DNA of 64,000 nt from the NCBI GenBank assembly GCA_019114445.1, contig DXFL01000030.1, forward strand, positions 62,001 through 126,000, read 5' to 3'. The notes beneath the pieces are model-generated. The model was given only the letters and a program-made list of their open reading frames with translations, made no database searches and was not told where the DNA came from. This DNA is from Candidatus Barnesiella excrementigallinarum (lineage in GTDB: Bacteria > Bacteroidota > Bacteroidia > Bacteroidales > Barnesiellaceae). Position 1 is the stretch's first letter. Every line of letters begins with the position of its first letter. Below are positions 7,702-14,249 of the stretch, in pieces. The position numbers and the translations under genes are program-made.

Positions 7702-9267
7702 ATGAAAAAGAATTCCATTCTGAAAAGCACGCTGCTCCTTGCTTCTCTCTCTGGAGCCAGTCTTATGCAGGCACAACAACAGCCCAACATCATTTTGTTT
7801 TTGGTAGACGATATGGGTTGGCAAGATACATCGGTCCCTTTTTATTCGGAACGGACACCCTTGAACAACCGGTATCGCACACCCAATATGGAACGGCTGG
7901 CCCACATGGGAGTGAAATTTACCGAAGCGTATGCCTGTGCCATCTCTTCGCCTACCCGATGCAGCTTAATGTCGGGCATGAACGCGGCACGCCACCGGGT
8001 AACCAACTGGACCTTGAACTACGACCAAAAGACCGATGCCAAAAACGATGTCATTCAACTGCCCGACTGGAATTACAACGGCATACAACCCGACCATACA
8101 ACCGCTGCTGTCGATTTGAAAAATTCGACCCGTATCACGTCGTTCCCCAAAATTTTACAGCAAAACGGGTACTATACAATACATTGCGGGAAAGCCCACT
8201 TTGGTGCCAAAACAACATCTGGCGCCAATCCTGCCAACATGGGTTTCGACATCAACATTGCCGGCGGAGCCAACGGGGCTCCGGGCAGTTATTTAGGGAC
8301 TCGCAATTTTGGCAAAGGATCGGCCTTTGAAGTTCTCGGATTGGAAAAATATCACGGGCAAGATATTTTCCTTACCGAAGCCCTTACCCTCGAAGCTGTC
8401 GATGCGATGAAACACGCCATAAACGAGAAAAAGCCGTTCTACCTTTATATGTCGCACTACGCCGTACATTCGCCCTACGACGATGATACGAGATTCAGCA
8501 ACAACTACCGGAACCGGTACGATAGCCAGCTCGATGCCCCATTAAACGAGAATGAGGCCAAATATGCCGCTTTGGTCGAAGGCATGGACAAAAGCCTCGG
8601 CGATATACTCGATTTTTTAGAAAGTCAACCCGATGTCGCCGCCAACACGATTGTTCTATTCATGTCGGATAACGGCGGACAGGCGCTCAACAACGTACGT
8701 CAAGGTACAGCCAACCGCGACCAAAACTACCCAGCCCGTGCCGGCAAAGGCTCGGCTTTCATGGGTGGAGTTCGCGAACCGATGATGATCTATTGGCCGG
8801 GGATCACCACTCCCGGCAGCGAATGCAACCAACGAGTAATGATCGAAGATTTCTTCCCGACAATTCTCGAAATGGCCGGCATAAAAGATTATTCGACCGT
8901 ACAAACAATCGATGGTATCAGTTTCGTCGACGTATTGCGAAACCCCACGATCAAACGCGAACGGCCAATCGTATGGCACTTTCCCAATCTGTGGGGCGAA
9001 ACACAAAACAAAGAAGAGGGTTACGGAGCCTATTCTTCTATTCTGAAAGGCGACTACCACTTCATTTACCATTGGGAAACGCAACAACGGCGGCTTTACA
9101 ATGTGCGTGAGGATATAGGCGAGCAGCACGACATTTCGCTCGAACAGCCCGAAATATTGAATGCTTTGGCCCAAGAGTTGACCGATTATTTAAAAACAAC
9201 CGACGCCCAACGGCCATCTTATAAAGCCACAGGCGAGATTTGTCCCTACCCCGACGGCACAAAGTAA
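7702..9267 (+). CDS. Secreted sulfatase, Ser-type (S1 family)
   Basis: 521 residues. The ATG at 7702 gives a signal peptide (MKKNSILKSTLLLASLSGASLMQAQ); the frame is open further upstream but without export features. The motif S-S-P-T-R (Ser82 to Arg86) followed by CSLMSG is the formylglycine signature in its serine form, which needs an anSME-type radical SAM maturase; none is encoded in this window. Metal-site residues are in FLVDDMGWQDTS near the N-terminus and MSDNGG near residue 320. It would hydrolyse a sulfate ester on a glycan in the periplasm or at the surface; the substrate cannot be predicted. It is divergent from the GH31 gene across a 289-base gap, which fits a shared glycan-degradation role, but it lacks the two-box promoter. 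Confidence 0.9.
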   Translation: MKKNSILKSTLLLASLSGASLMQAQQQPNIILFLVDDMGWQDTSVPFYSERTPLNNRYRTPNMERLAHMGVKFTEAYACAISSPTRCSLMSGMNAARHRVTNWTLNYDQKTDAKNDVIQLPDWNYNGIQPDHTTAAVDLKNSTRITSFPKILQQNGYYTIHCGKAHFGAKTTSGANPANMGFDINIAGGANGAPGSYLGTRNFGKGSAFEVLGLEKYHGQDIFLTEALTLEAVDAMKHAINEKKPFYLYMSHYAVHSPYDDDTRFSNNYRNRYDSQLDAPLNENEAKYAALVEGMDKSLGDILDFLESQPDVAANTIVLFMSDNGGQALNNVRQGTANRDQNYPARAGKGSAFMGGVREPMMIYWPGITTPGSECNQRVMIEDFFPTILEMAGIKDYSTVQTIDGISFVDVLRNPTIKRERPIVWHFPNLWGETQNKEEGYGAYSSILKGDYHFIYHWETQQRRLYNVREDIGEQHDISLEQPEILNALAQELTDYLKTTDAQRPSYKATGEICPYPDGTK

Positions 9268-9417
9268 CGGCCACAACCACTCTTTTTTCATACGATTTCC
9301 CCTTGTACAAATGAACAAAACTTTTGTATCGGGGAAATATTGCACATTTTTTCGGACAATTCGATAACTAATAGCTCTCCAAAAATTACGACTTTCGCAC
9401 GAAAGAACAATCGACGT

Positions 9418-9822
9418 ATGAAAAAAGAACAAACCCCACCTCCCCGTAAAGGGAATCCCTATATGGGCTTCTTGTGGAGTATCTTAATACTTTTGCTATT
9501 AAACGGATTGATTTTCCCGAAACTCTCCGAAGGCCCCATTACTACCGATTATGGCACTTTTATCCACAAGGTAGATAGCGGAAAAGTCAAAGAGGTAGCT
9601 ATCAAAAGTAACCAAATCTACTTCATCACCGAAGAAAACGATAAGACCATGACCTACCAAACCGGTGAAACCAACGACCCGAAACTGGTAGACCGGTTAC
9701 TGAATGCCAACAGCCCCAACCCCGACGGCAAAATCGCATTCACCCAAATTGTACCTCGCGAAAATTCCCCTATTCTCGACTTTTTATTGATGTGGCTTTT
9801 CCAACAGCACGAGCCACCTTGA
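9418..9822 (+). pseudogene. ftsH: ftsH, 5' fragment only (cell-division protease)
   Basis: The first ~128 codons match the N-terminus of FtsH: a short charged tail (MKKEQTPPPRKGNPYM), the first membrane helix (FLWSILILLLLNGLIFP), the periplasmic FtsH-ext domain (TTDYGTFIHKVDSGKVKEVAIKSNQIYF...), and the start of the second membrane helix (SPILDFLLMWLF). After codon 128 (near 9801) the similarity stops and six unrelated residues lead to a stop. The AAA+ ATPase and zinc protease domains, about 500 residues, are absent here and are not found elsewhere in the window. FtsH is normally essential, so an intact copy should exist elsewhere, or the join is an assembly error. The usual Bacteroidales neighbours (rsfS before, cdsA after) are also missing. 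Confidence 0.85.
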
Positions 9823-10123
9823 AAACGACTATGCCACATCGGATGCCCGGATAAACCCGGACGGCTCGCTTTATCACGACTTGAATACGAAGCCGCAAGA
9901 AATCCCCGAGGAGGTTCAAACACCCGTAGAACGCAATGACAGCATCGTCTATAAATACAAATACAGGACGGTGTATGAAACGGTGGAAGTCGAGGTTGAA
10001 CGGGAATTGTCATGGTGGCAGAAAACACAGATGTACGGATTTTGGATTGCCTTGCTCGTTATCGTAATCACGTACAGGAAAGGCATTTGGTCTGTAATAA
10101 AACGTATAGCTTCGTTAGTATAA
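9803..10123 (+). pseudogene. Mobile-element membrane protein, 5' truncated
   Basis: The frame is open from just after the ftsH break, reading NSTSHLENDYATSDARINPDGS..., with no start codon until ATG 9881. The conserved-looking stretch before that ATG suggests the real gene began upstream, probably with a lipoprotein-type signal, and lost its beginning at the join. The part from 9881 (80 residues) has a charged central segment and one membrane helix near the end (FWIALLVIVITY). I recognise it only as the kind of small protein found in Bacteroides phages and conjugative elements; a lysis (spanin/holin-like) role is a guess. Confidence 0.5.
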
Positions 10124-10218
10124 ATCGAAACTTTTTTCAGAAATTCTGCCGTAAATATGATATATTTCAGTACCTTTGGAGCGACATATTGAAAATATAG
10201 CGTTTGCTATTGTTTTGA

Positions 10219-10337
10219 GGGTCAAGAAAATCGCCAAAATTTCAAAGACAGCCTTAAAAGCAATGGTGAATGCCCACATCATACACGTGGGCATTTTCCT
10301 TGTGGGCTGTCAGGTGTTTGGCGATACCTCTTGACCC
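10219..10337 (+). ncRNA. Candidate structured RNA, four nested perfect helices
   Basis: Pairings read directly: GGGTCAAGA (10219-10227) with TCTTGACCC (10329-10337); TCGCCAAA (10231-10238) with TTTGGCGA (10317-10324); GACAGCC (10247-10253) with GGCTGTC (10305-10311); AATGCCCAC (10269-10277) with GTGGGCATT (10287-10295), closing on a 9-base loop. All 33 pairs are Watson-Crick. It could be a leader RNA of the nuclease gene 87 bases downstream, an independent small RNA, or a DNA-level site of the element such as a folded recombination site. I do not recognise the family. Confidence 0.65.
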
Positions 10338-10359
10338 GGTAGGAATGCCCACGTTTTTT
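10287..10359 (+). promoter_or_regulatory. Possible attenuator: alternative pairing of the same half-stem
   Basis: AATGCCCAC occurs a second time at 10344-10352, followed after one base by TTTTTT. The single complement GTGGGCATT (10287-10295) can pair with either copy. Pairing with the first completes the structured element; pairing with the second makes a terminator-like stem plus U-tract. Inference only. Confidence 0.35.
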
Positions 10360-10423
10360 GTGTGCCTATCTGTGAACAACGGCGACACTATCAGATATGG
10401 ATAAACCGTTAAATAACAGATAT

Positions 10424-11503
10424 ATGGATTTCAAAGACTCAATAAGGCAGATTTCAGAGCGCATCGAGAGCCTGAAAGATAACTTACAGACAGAGGAAGC
10501 GACGAAAACGGCTTTGATAATGCCGTTTATAAACGCCCTCGGATATGACGTGTTCAACCCTTTGGAGGTGTTGCCGGAGATGTGCTGCGACATCGGCACT
10601 AAGAAAGGCGAGAAAATAGACTATGCCATAATGAAAGACGGAGAGCCGGTTATCCTGATAGAGTGCAAGCATTGGGCGCAAGACCTTAACCTGCACGACA
10701 ACCAACTGCTCCGATATTTCAACGTGTCAAAAGCCAAATTCGGTGTTCTGACAAACGGAATAATATACAGGTTCTACACAGACCTCGCAGAGCCAAACAA
10801 AATGGACGGGAAGCCGTTTTTGGAAGTGAACCTGCTTGACCTCAAGGACGCACAGATAGAAGAATTAAAGAAGTTCCACAAGTCGTATTTCGATGTGAAC
10901 GAGATTTTGAGTTCCGCAAGCGAGCTTAAATACATGGGCGAGCTTAAAACAGCCATAGGCAGGGAGTTTTCCTCTCCTACTCCCGATTTCGTCAAATACT
11001 TCGGGAAACAGGTGTACGACGGAGTATTCACGCCAAAAATCCTTGAACAGTTTACCGGGCTTATAAAACGGACTATCGGGAACTACATCAACGATATTAT
11101 TTCGGAACGCCTAAAAGCTGCCATTAAGGAAAACGATAATAGCACAGGCAAAGCAGCCGAACCGACACCGAAACAGGAACAGGCGAAAGAGGTTAAGGAG
11201 GACGAGCCGAAGATTGTAACGACAGAAGAAGAATTGGAAGCGTTCTACATCATCAAGTCCATACTCAGGCACACTATCCCGGCAGACCGCATAACCTACC
11301 GGGATGCACAGACCTATTTCGCCGTATTCATAGACAACAACAACCGAAAGACCGTGTGCCGCCTGTACCTTGATTCAGCGACCAACAAACGCCTGACGTT
11401 CCTTGACGAGAACAAAAAGGAACAGCATAACAAGATAGAGAGCATTGATGATATTTATAACTATGCCGACCAACTGACAGCGGCGGCATCCAAATTCCTA
11501 TGA
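10424..11503 (+). CDS. Stand-alone PD-(D/E)XK nuclease, HsdR N-terminal domain type
   Basis: 359 residues from ATG 10424; an in-frame ATG at 10397 is possible, but MDFKDSIRQ is where relatives usually begin. The nuclease core is visible: an N-terminal helical part, EKIDYAIMKDGEPVILIECKHW with Asp66, Glu80 and Lys82 in the spacing of the D...ExK active site, then FNVSKAKFGVLTNGIIYRFYTD. It corresponds to the N-terminal domain of type I restriction R subunits without the helicase motor, and no HsdM or HsdS lies nearby. A Lys/Glu-rich linker (about 245-270) leads to a C-terminal domain of ~95 residues (FYIIKSILRHTIPADRITYRDAQTYF) that I do not recognise, possibly nucleic-acid binding. Such proteins occur in Bacteroides prophages and integrative elements, where they may act in defence or superinfection exclusion. 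The stop overlaps the next start (ATGA). Confidence 0.8.
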   Translation: MDFKDSIRQISERIESLKDNLQTEEATKTALIMPFINALGYDVFNPLEVLPEMCCDIGTKKGEKIDYAIMKDGEPVILIECKHWAQDLNLHDNQLLRYFNVSKAKFGVLTNGIIYRFYTDLAEPNKMDGKPFLEVNLLDLKDAQIEELKKFHKSYFDVNEILSSASELKYMGELKTAIGREFSSPTPDFVKYFGKQVYDGVFTPKILEQFTGLIKRTIGNYINDIISERLKAAIKENDNSTGKAAEPTPKQEQAKEVKEDEPKIVTTEEELEAFYIIKSILRHTIPADRITYRDAQTYFAVFIDNNNRKTVCRLYLDSATNKRLTFLDENKKEQHNKIESIDDIYNYADQLTAAASKFL

Positions 11504-11778
11504 TTATGACAGCAACAGAACTTTTAATAATCATCTGCGCCGTTGTCGGCATTGCGTTGATAATAAAGACGGCGACAAAGAAAGGAAAGGCTATGGCGAA
11601 GTCCACAAGGATTGTCCGGGTCGAGGATTTCTTTCAGAAGTACAAAAGCGTTATGCCGGACGATCTGCGGCAGCGCATATCTAAGGAAACGCTCGCCGGG
11701 AACGAGTATATGAAAATCGACATCTATACGGTTGAACTGCTTGACAGCAAACTCGCCCAGCCCCACAGCGGCGAATAA
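11500..11778 (+). CDS. Small membrane protein of the mobile element, unknown function
   Basis: 92 residues. One hydrophobic helix at the N-terminus (LLIIICAVVGIALIIKTA), then a basic stretch and a soluble tail (RIVRVEDFFQKYKSVMPDDLRQRI...). The start overlaps the stop of the nuclease gene by four bases, so the two are translationally coupled and may act together, for example to keep the nuclease at the membrane. The stop codon lies in the loop of a strong terminator. I do not recognise the family. Confidence 0.65.
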   Translation: MIMTATELLIIICAVVGIALIIKTATKKGKAMAKSTRIVRVEDFFQKYKSVMPDDLRQRISKETLAGNEYMKIDIYTVELLDSKLAQPHSGE

Positions 11779-11795
11779 ACGCCACTGTGGGGCTG
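11758..11795 (+). terminator. Terminator overlapping the stop codon
   Basis: CAGCCCCACAG (11758-11768) pairs perfectly with CTGTGGGGCTG (11785-11795), extended inward by GGCG/CGCC. The TAA of the small membrane protein sits in the loop. The following U-tract is weak. Confidence 0.7.
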
Positions 11796-11975
11796 TCATT
11801 CGTCAGACAATAAGTTACAGCAGGAACAAAAGAAAACGCCGTGTCGGGCGTATTCGAGAAAAATAACGGGGGAGCTTTCATCTCTCCCGTTTTGCGTGAG
11901 AACATCCACCACCCCGGCGACATAACAGGCGAAATTACCACCGACGATATGCTTTGCCGAATACACCGAATTTTC

Positions 11976-11983
11976 TATCTTTG
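11976..11983 (+). promoter_or_regulatory. Bacteroidetes -7 box (TATCTTTG) of a lost integrase-type promoter
   Basis: Exact match to TAnnTTTG. It reads toward the TTTGTTGCT repeats, an arrangement seen upstream of tyrosine integrase genes in Bacteroides elements, but no integrase gene follows. Confidence 0.45.
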
Positions 11984-11991
11984 CGTATGCG

Positions 11992-12058
11992 AGCAACAAG
12001 GCGGAAAATAGCCTTTGCTCATATTTGTTGCTACTTTGTTGCTGTGTGTTTTGTTGCT
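11992..12058 (+). repeat. TTTGTTGCT repeats: three direct, one inverted
   Basis: Direct copies at 12024-12032, 12035-12043 and 12050-12058; inverted AGCAACAAG at 11992-12000 (eight of nine bases). They resemble arm-type binding sites of tyrosine recombinases at the ends of integrated elements. Confidence 0.6.
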
Positions 12059-12244
12059 TGCATATATAATTCAATATATCAATAAGTTATAACGAAATAA
12101 TAAGATTTTACATAGGCATATCCTTTATTTTATACGGTATATTCCGTATTATACTGGCATTTAAGATGCGGAACTTCAACAAATGGGTACAAGGACAATA
12201 ACCCAAAAAACCTATACAAAAATTATCACGTACTGTCAAAGGGG

Positions 12245-12285
12245 AATAATAGTGGACCAATTTTTCTAATTGATCCACTATTATT
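12245..12285. repeat. Inverted repeat upstream of nfo
   Basis: AATAATAGTGGACCAATT and AATTGATCCACTATTATT pair over 18 bp with one mismatch around a 5-base loop. It sits directly before the -7 box of nfo, where a regulator or a terminator of incoming transcription would act. Confidence 0.6.
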
Positions 12286-12288
12286 ATT

Positions 12289-12296
12289 TATATTTG
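12289..12296 (+). promoter_or_regulatory. -7 box (TATATTTG) for nfo-cysK
   Basis: Matches TAnnTTTG and ends 28 bases before the nfo start. No clear -33 TTTG is seen; the inverted repeat occupies that position. Confidence 0.5.
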
Positions 12297-12324
12297 TATA
12301 AATAAACTTGTTCCACAAAAAATT

Positions 12325-13173
12325 ATGAAATATATAGGAGCTCATGTAAGTGCTTCGGGTGGTGTAGAAAATGCCCCTGTAAATGCACACGCTATCGGAG
12401 CAAAGGCTTTTGCTCTGTTTACCAAAAACCAACGGCAATGGCAATCGCCGCCTCTGTCGGGGAAAAGCATAGAACAATTCAAAGAGAATTGCGCGAAATA
12501 CAATTTTGCACCGGAACATATCCTGCCGCACGACAGTTACCTGATCAATTTGGGACACCCGCAAGCCGAAGGGTTAGAAAAATCGCGTACCGCGTTTCTC
12601 GACGAAATGCAACGCTGCGAGCAACTGGGATTGAAATTACTCAATTTCCACCCGGGCAGCCACTTGAAGGAAATTTCGATCGACGAATGCCTGTCGCGCA
12701 TTGCCCAATCGATAAACATCGCTCTCGACAAAACCCAGGGAGTGACCGCCGTGATCGAAAATACAGCCGGACAAGGTAGCAACGTGGGATTCCAATTCGA
12801 ACATTTGGCCGCCATCATCGACCAAGTAGAGGACAAGAGCCGTGTGGGGGTGTGTATCGACTCGTGCCACGCCTTTGCCGGAGGGTACGACTTAGCCTCA
12901 GCCGAGGGATATAACCAAACTTGGAACGATTTCGAGCGGATTATTGGGTTCCGTTACTTGCGGGGTATGCACTTGAACGATGCCAAAAAGGGGTTGAACT
13001 CACGGGTAGACCGTCACGACAGCTTGGGTGCCGGTGTATTGGGCATGGGATTTTTTGAACGATTAATGCAAGATAAGCGTTTTGACAATATCCCGTTGAT
13101 TCTCGAAACTCCCGACGAAAGTCTTTGGGCACAAGAGATTGCCCGCTTATACGACTTAGCCGCAGCCGAATAG
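12325..13173 (+). CDS. nfo: Endonuclease IV (AP endonuclease)
   Basis: 282 residues, normal length. Cuts DNA 5' of abasic sites in base excision repair, in the cytoplasm. All zinc ligands of the Nfo fold are recognisable in order: [48 protein letters not shown] and LILETPDE. The N-terminus [12 protein letters not shown] is also typical. It is the first gene after the mobile scar; cysK follows after 44 bases and may share its transcript. Confidence 0.97.
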   Translation: MKYIGAHVSASGGVENAPVNAHAIGAKAFALFTKNQRQWQSPPLSGKSIEQFKENCAKYNFAPEHILPHDSYLINLGHPQAEGLEKSRTAFLDEMQRCEQLGLKLLNFHPGSHLKEISIDECLSRIAQSINIALDKTQGVTAVIENTAGQGSNVGFQFEHLAAIIDQVEDKSRVGVCIDSCHAFAGGYDLASAEGYNQTWNDFERIIGFRYLRGMHLNDAKKGLNSRVDRHDSLGAGVLGMGFFERLMQDKRFDNIPLILETPDESLWAQEIARLYDLAAAE

Positions 13174-13197
13174 AGAAATAACCGGTTGAATAAAAAC

Positions 13198-13214
13198 TAC
13201 ATAACCCTTATGTA
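13198..13214 (+). promoter_or_regulatory. Small palindrome just before the cysK start
   Basis: TACATAA, CCC, TTATGTA: a perfect 7-bp stem ending three bases before the cysK ATG. It could hide the start from ribosomes or bind a regulator; it may also be chance. Confidence 0.35.
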
Positions 13215-13217
13215 TCG

Positions 13218-14165
13218 ATGAAAAAGATAGCAAAGAATCTGACCGAGTTGATCGGGAATACTCCCCTCTTGGAACTTTCGAATTACAACAAAAAACACGA
13301 GTTGGGGGCGAAGGTTATCGCCAAACTGGAATATTTCAATCCGGCCGGGAGTGTGAAAGATCGTGTTGCCCTATCGATGATCGACGACGCCGAACAAAAA
13401 GGTCTGTTGAAACCCGGAGCGACAATCATCGAACCGACCAGCGGAAACACGGGAGTGGGATTGGCCTTTGTATCGTCGGCACGTGGATACCGACTTATAC
13501 TCACCATGCCCGAAACGATGAGTTTGGAACGACGGAACCTGCTCAAAGCTTTGGGGGCACAACTGGTGCTCACTCCCGGAGCCGAAGGTATGACCGGAGC
13601 GATTAACAAAGCCAAAGAGTTGAACGAAACGATCGAGGGGAGCATTATTCTGCAACAGTTCGAGAACCCCGCCAACCCTGCCATTCATGTGAAAACCACA
13701 GCCGAGGAGATTTGGCGCGACACCGAAGGGACGGTCGATATTTTCGTAGCCGGTGTAGGAACCGGAGGGAGCGTCAGCGGCGTAGGCGCAGGGCTCAAAA
13801 AGCACAATCCCGACATAAAAATCGTCGCTGCCGAGCCGGCCAGCTCACCGGTTCTGTCGGGAGGGAAAGCCGGTCCGCACAAAATACAGGGAATCGGTGC
13901 CGGATTCGTACCCAAGATATTCGACGCTTCGGTAGTCGACGAGGTAATACCCGTGGACGACGACGATGCCATTCGTGCCAGCCGCAAATTGACGGCAACC
14001 GAAGGTCTATTGGTTGGAATCTCGTCGGGAGCTGCGGCATTCGCCGCCACCCAACTGGCCCGACGCCCCGAAAACGAAGGGAAAACAATAGTCGTATTGT
14101 TGCCCGATACGGGCGAACGTTACCTGTCGACCGTACTCTACGATTTCGAAGGGTACAAACTCTGA
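13218..14165 (+). CDS. cysK: Cysteine synthase A
   Basis: 315 residues. O-acetylserine sulfhydrylase makes cysteine from O-acetylserine and sulfide using pyridoxal phosphate. The cofactor lysine is Lys47 in [11 protein letters not shown]; the substrate loop is [10 protein letters not shown], and the phosphate-binding loop is [10 protein letters not shown]. The C-terminal [13 protein letters not shown] segment is present. Length and motifs fit the CysK rather than the CysM or cystathionine-beta-synthase branch. It follows nfo on the same strand and ends at a strong convergent terminator. Confidence 0.95.
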   Translation: MKKIAKNLTELIGNTPLLELSNYNKKHELGAKVIAKLEYFNPAGSVKDRVALSMIDDAEQKGLLKPGATIIEPTSGNTGVGLAFVSSARGYRLILTMPETMSLERRNLLKALGAQLVLTPGAEGMTGAINKAKELNETIEGSIILQQFENPANPAIHVKTTAEEIWRDTEGTVDIFVAGVGTGGSVSGVGAGLKKHNPDIKIVAAEPASSPVLSGGKAGPHKIQGIGAGFVPKIFDASVVDEVIPVDDDDAIRASRKLTATEGLLVGISSGAAAFAATQLARRPENEGKTIVVLLPDTGERYLSTVLYDFEGYKL

Positions 14166-14197
14166 TATTTCGAGAAAATACATTTTTCAAAACATAA

Positions 14198-14232
14198 CGA
14201 GCGGGAGATGGATAAAACTCATCTCCCGCTCG
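14198..14232. terminator. Bidirectional terminator between cysK and malQ
   Basis: CGAGCGGGAGATG (14198-14210) and CATCTCCCGCTCG (14220-14232) form a perfect 13-bp stem with a 9-base loop between two convergent genes. Confidence 0.85.
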
Positions 14233-14249
14233 CTGTACTTATCCTATCC

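Larger units (their letters stand above)
10124..10423 (+). other. Gene-free leader with a large structured element
   Basis: 300 bases between the truncated membrane protein and the nuclease gene. The region contains the multi-helix element at 10219-10337 and a repeated half-stem at 10344-10352 followed by a run of six T. No convincing ORF. Confidence 0.7.
11779..12324. other. 546-base gene-free end of the mobile segment
   Basis: Contains the terminator tail, a -7 box at 11976-11983, one inverted and three direct copies of a TTTGTTGCT-type repeat (11992-12058), an A/T-rich stretch without genes (12060-12240), and an 18-bp imperfect inverted repeat (12245-12285) just before nfo. The boundary between mobile and chromosomal DNA must lie between about 12060 and 12300. 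I see no target duplication. Confidence 0.6.

Noticed and set aside
9418..9822. A short natural FtsH-like membrane protein
   Set aside because: Similarity to FtsH is close up to the middle of the second membrane helix and stops abruptly, with unrelated mobile-element DNA after it; a break explains this better.
12076..12240. Possible short peptide gene near 12164
   Set aside because: Only 11 codons, no promoter or conservation evidence.
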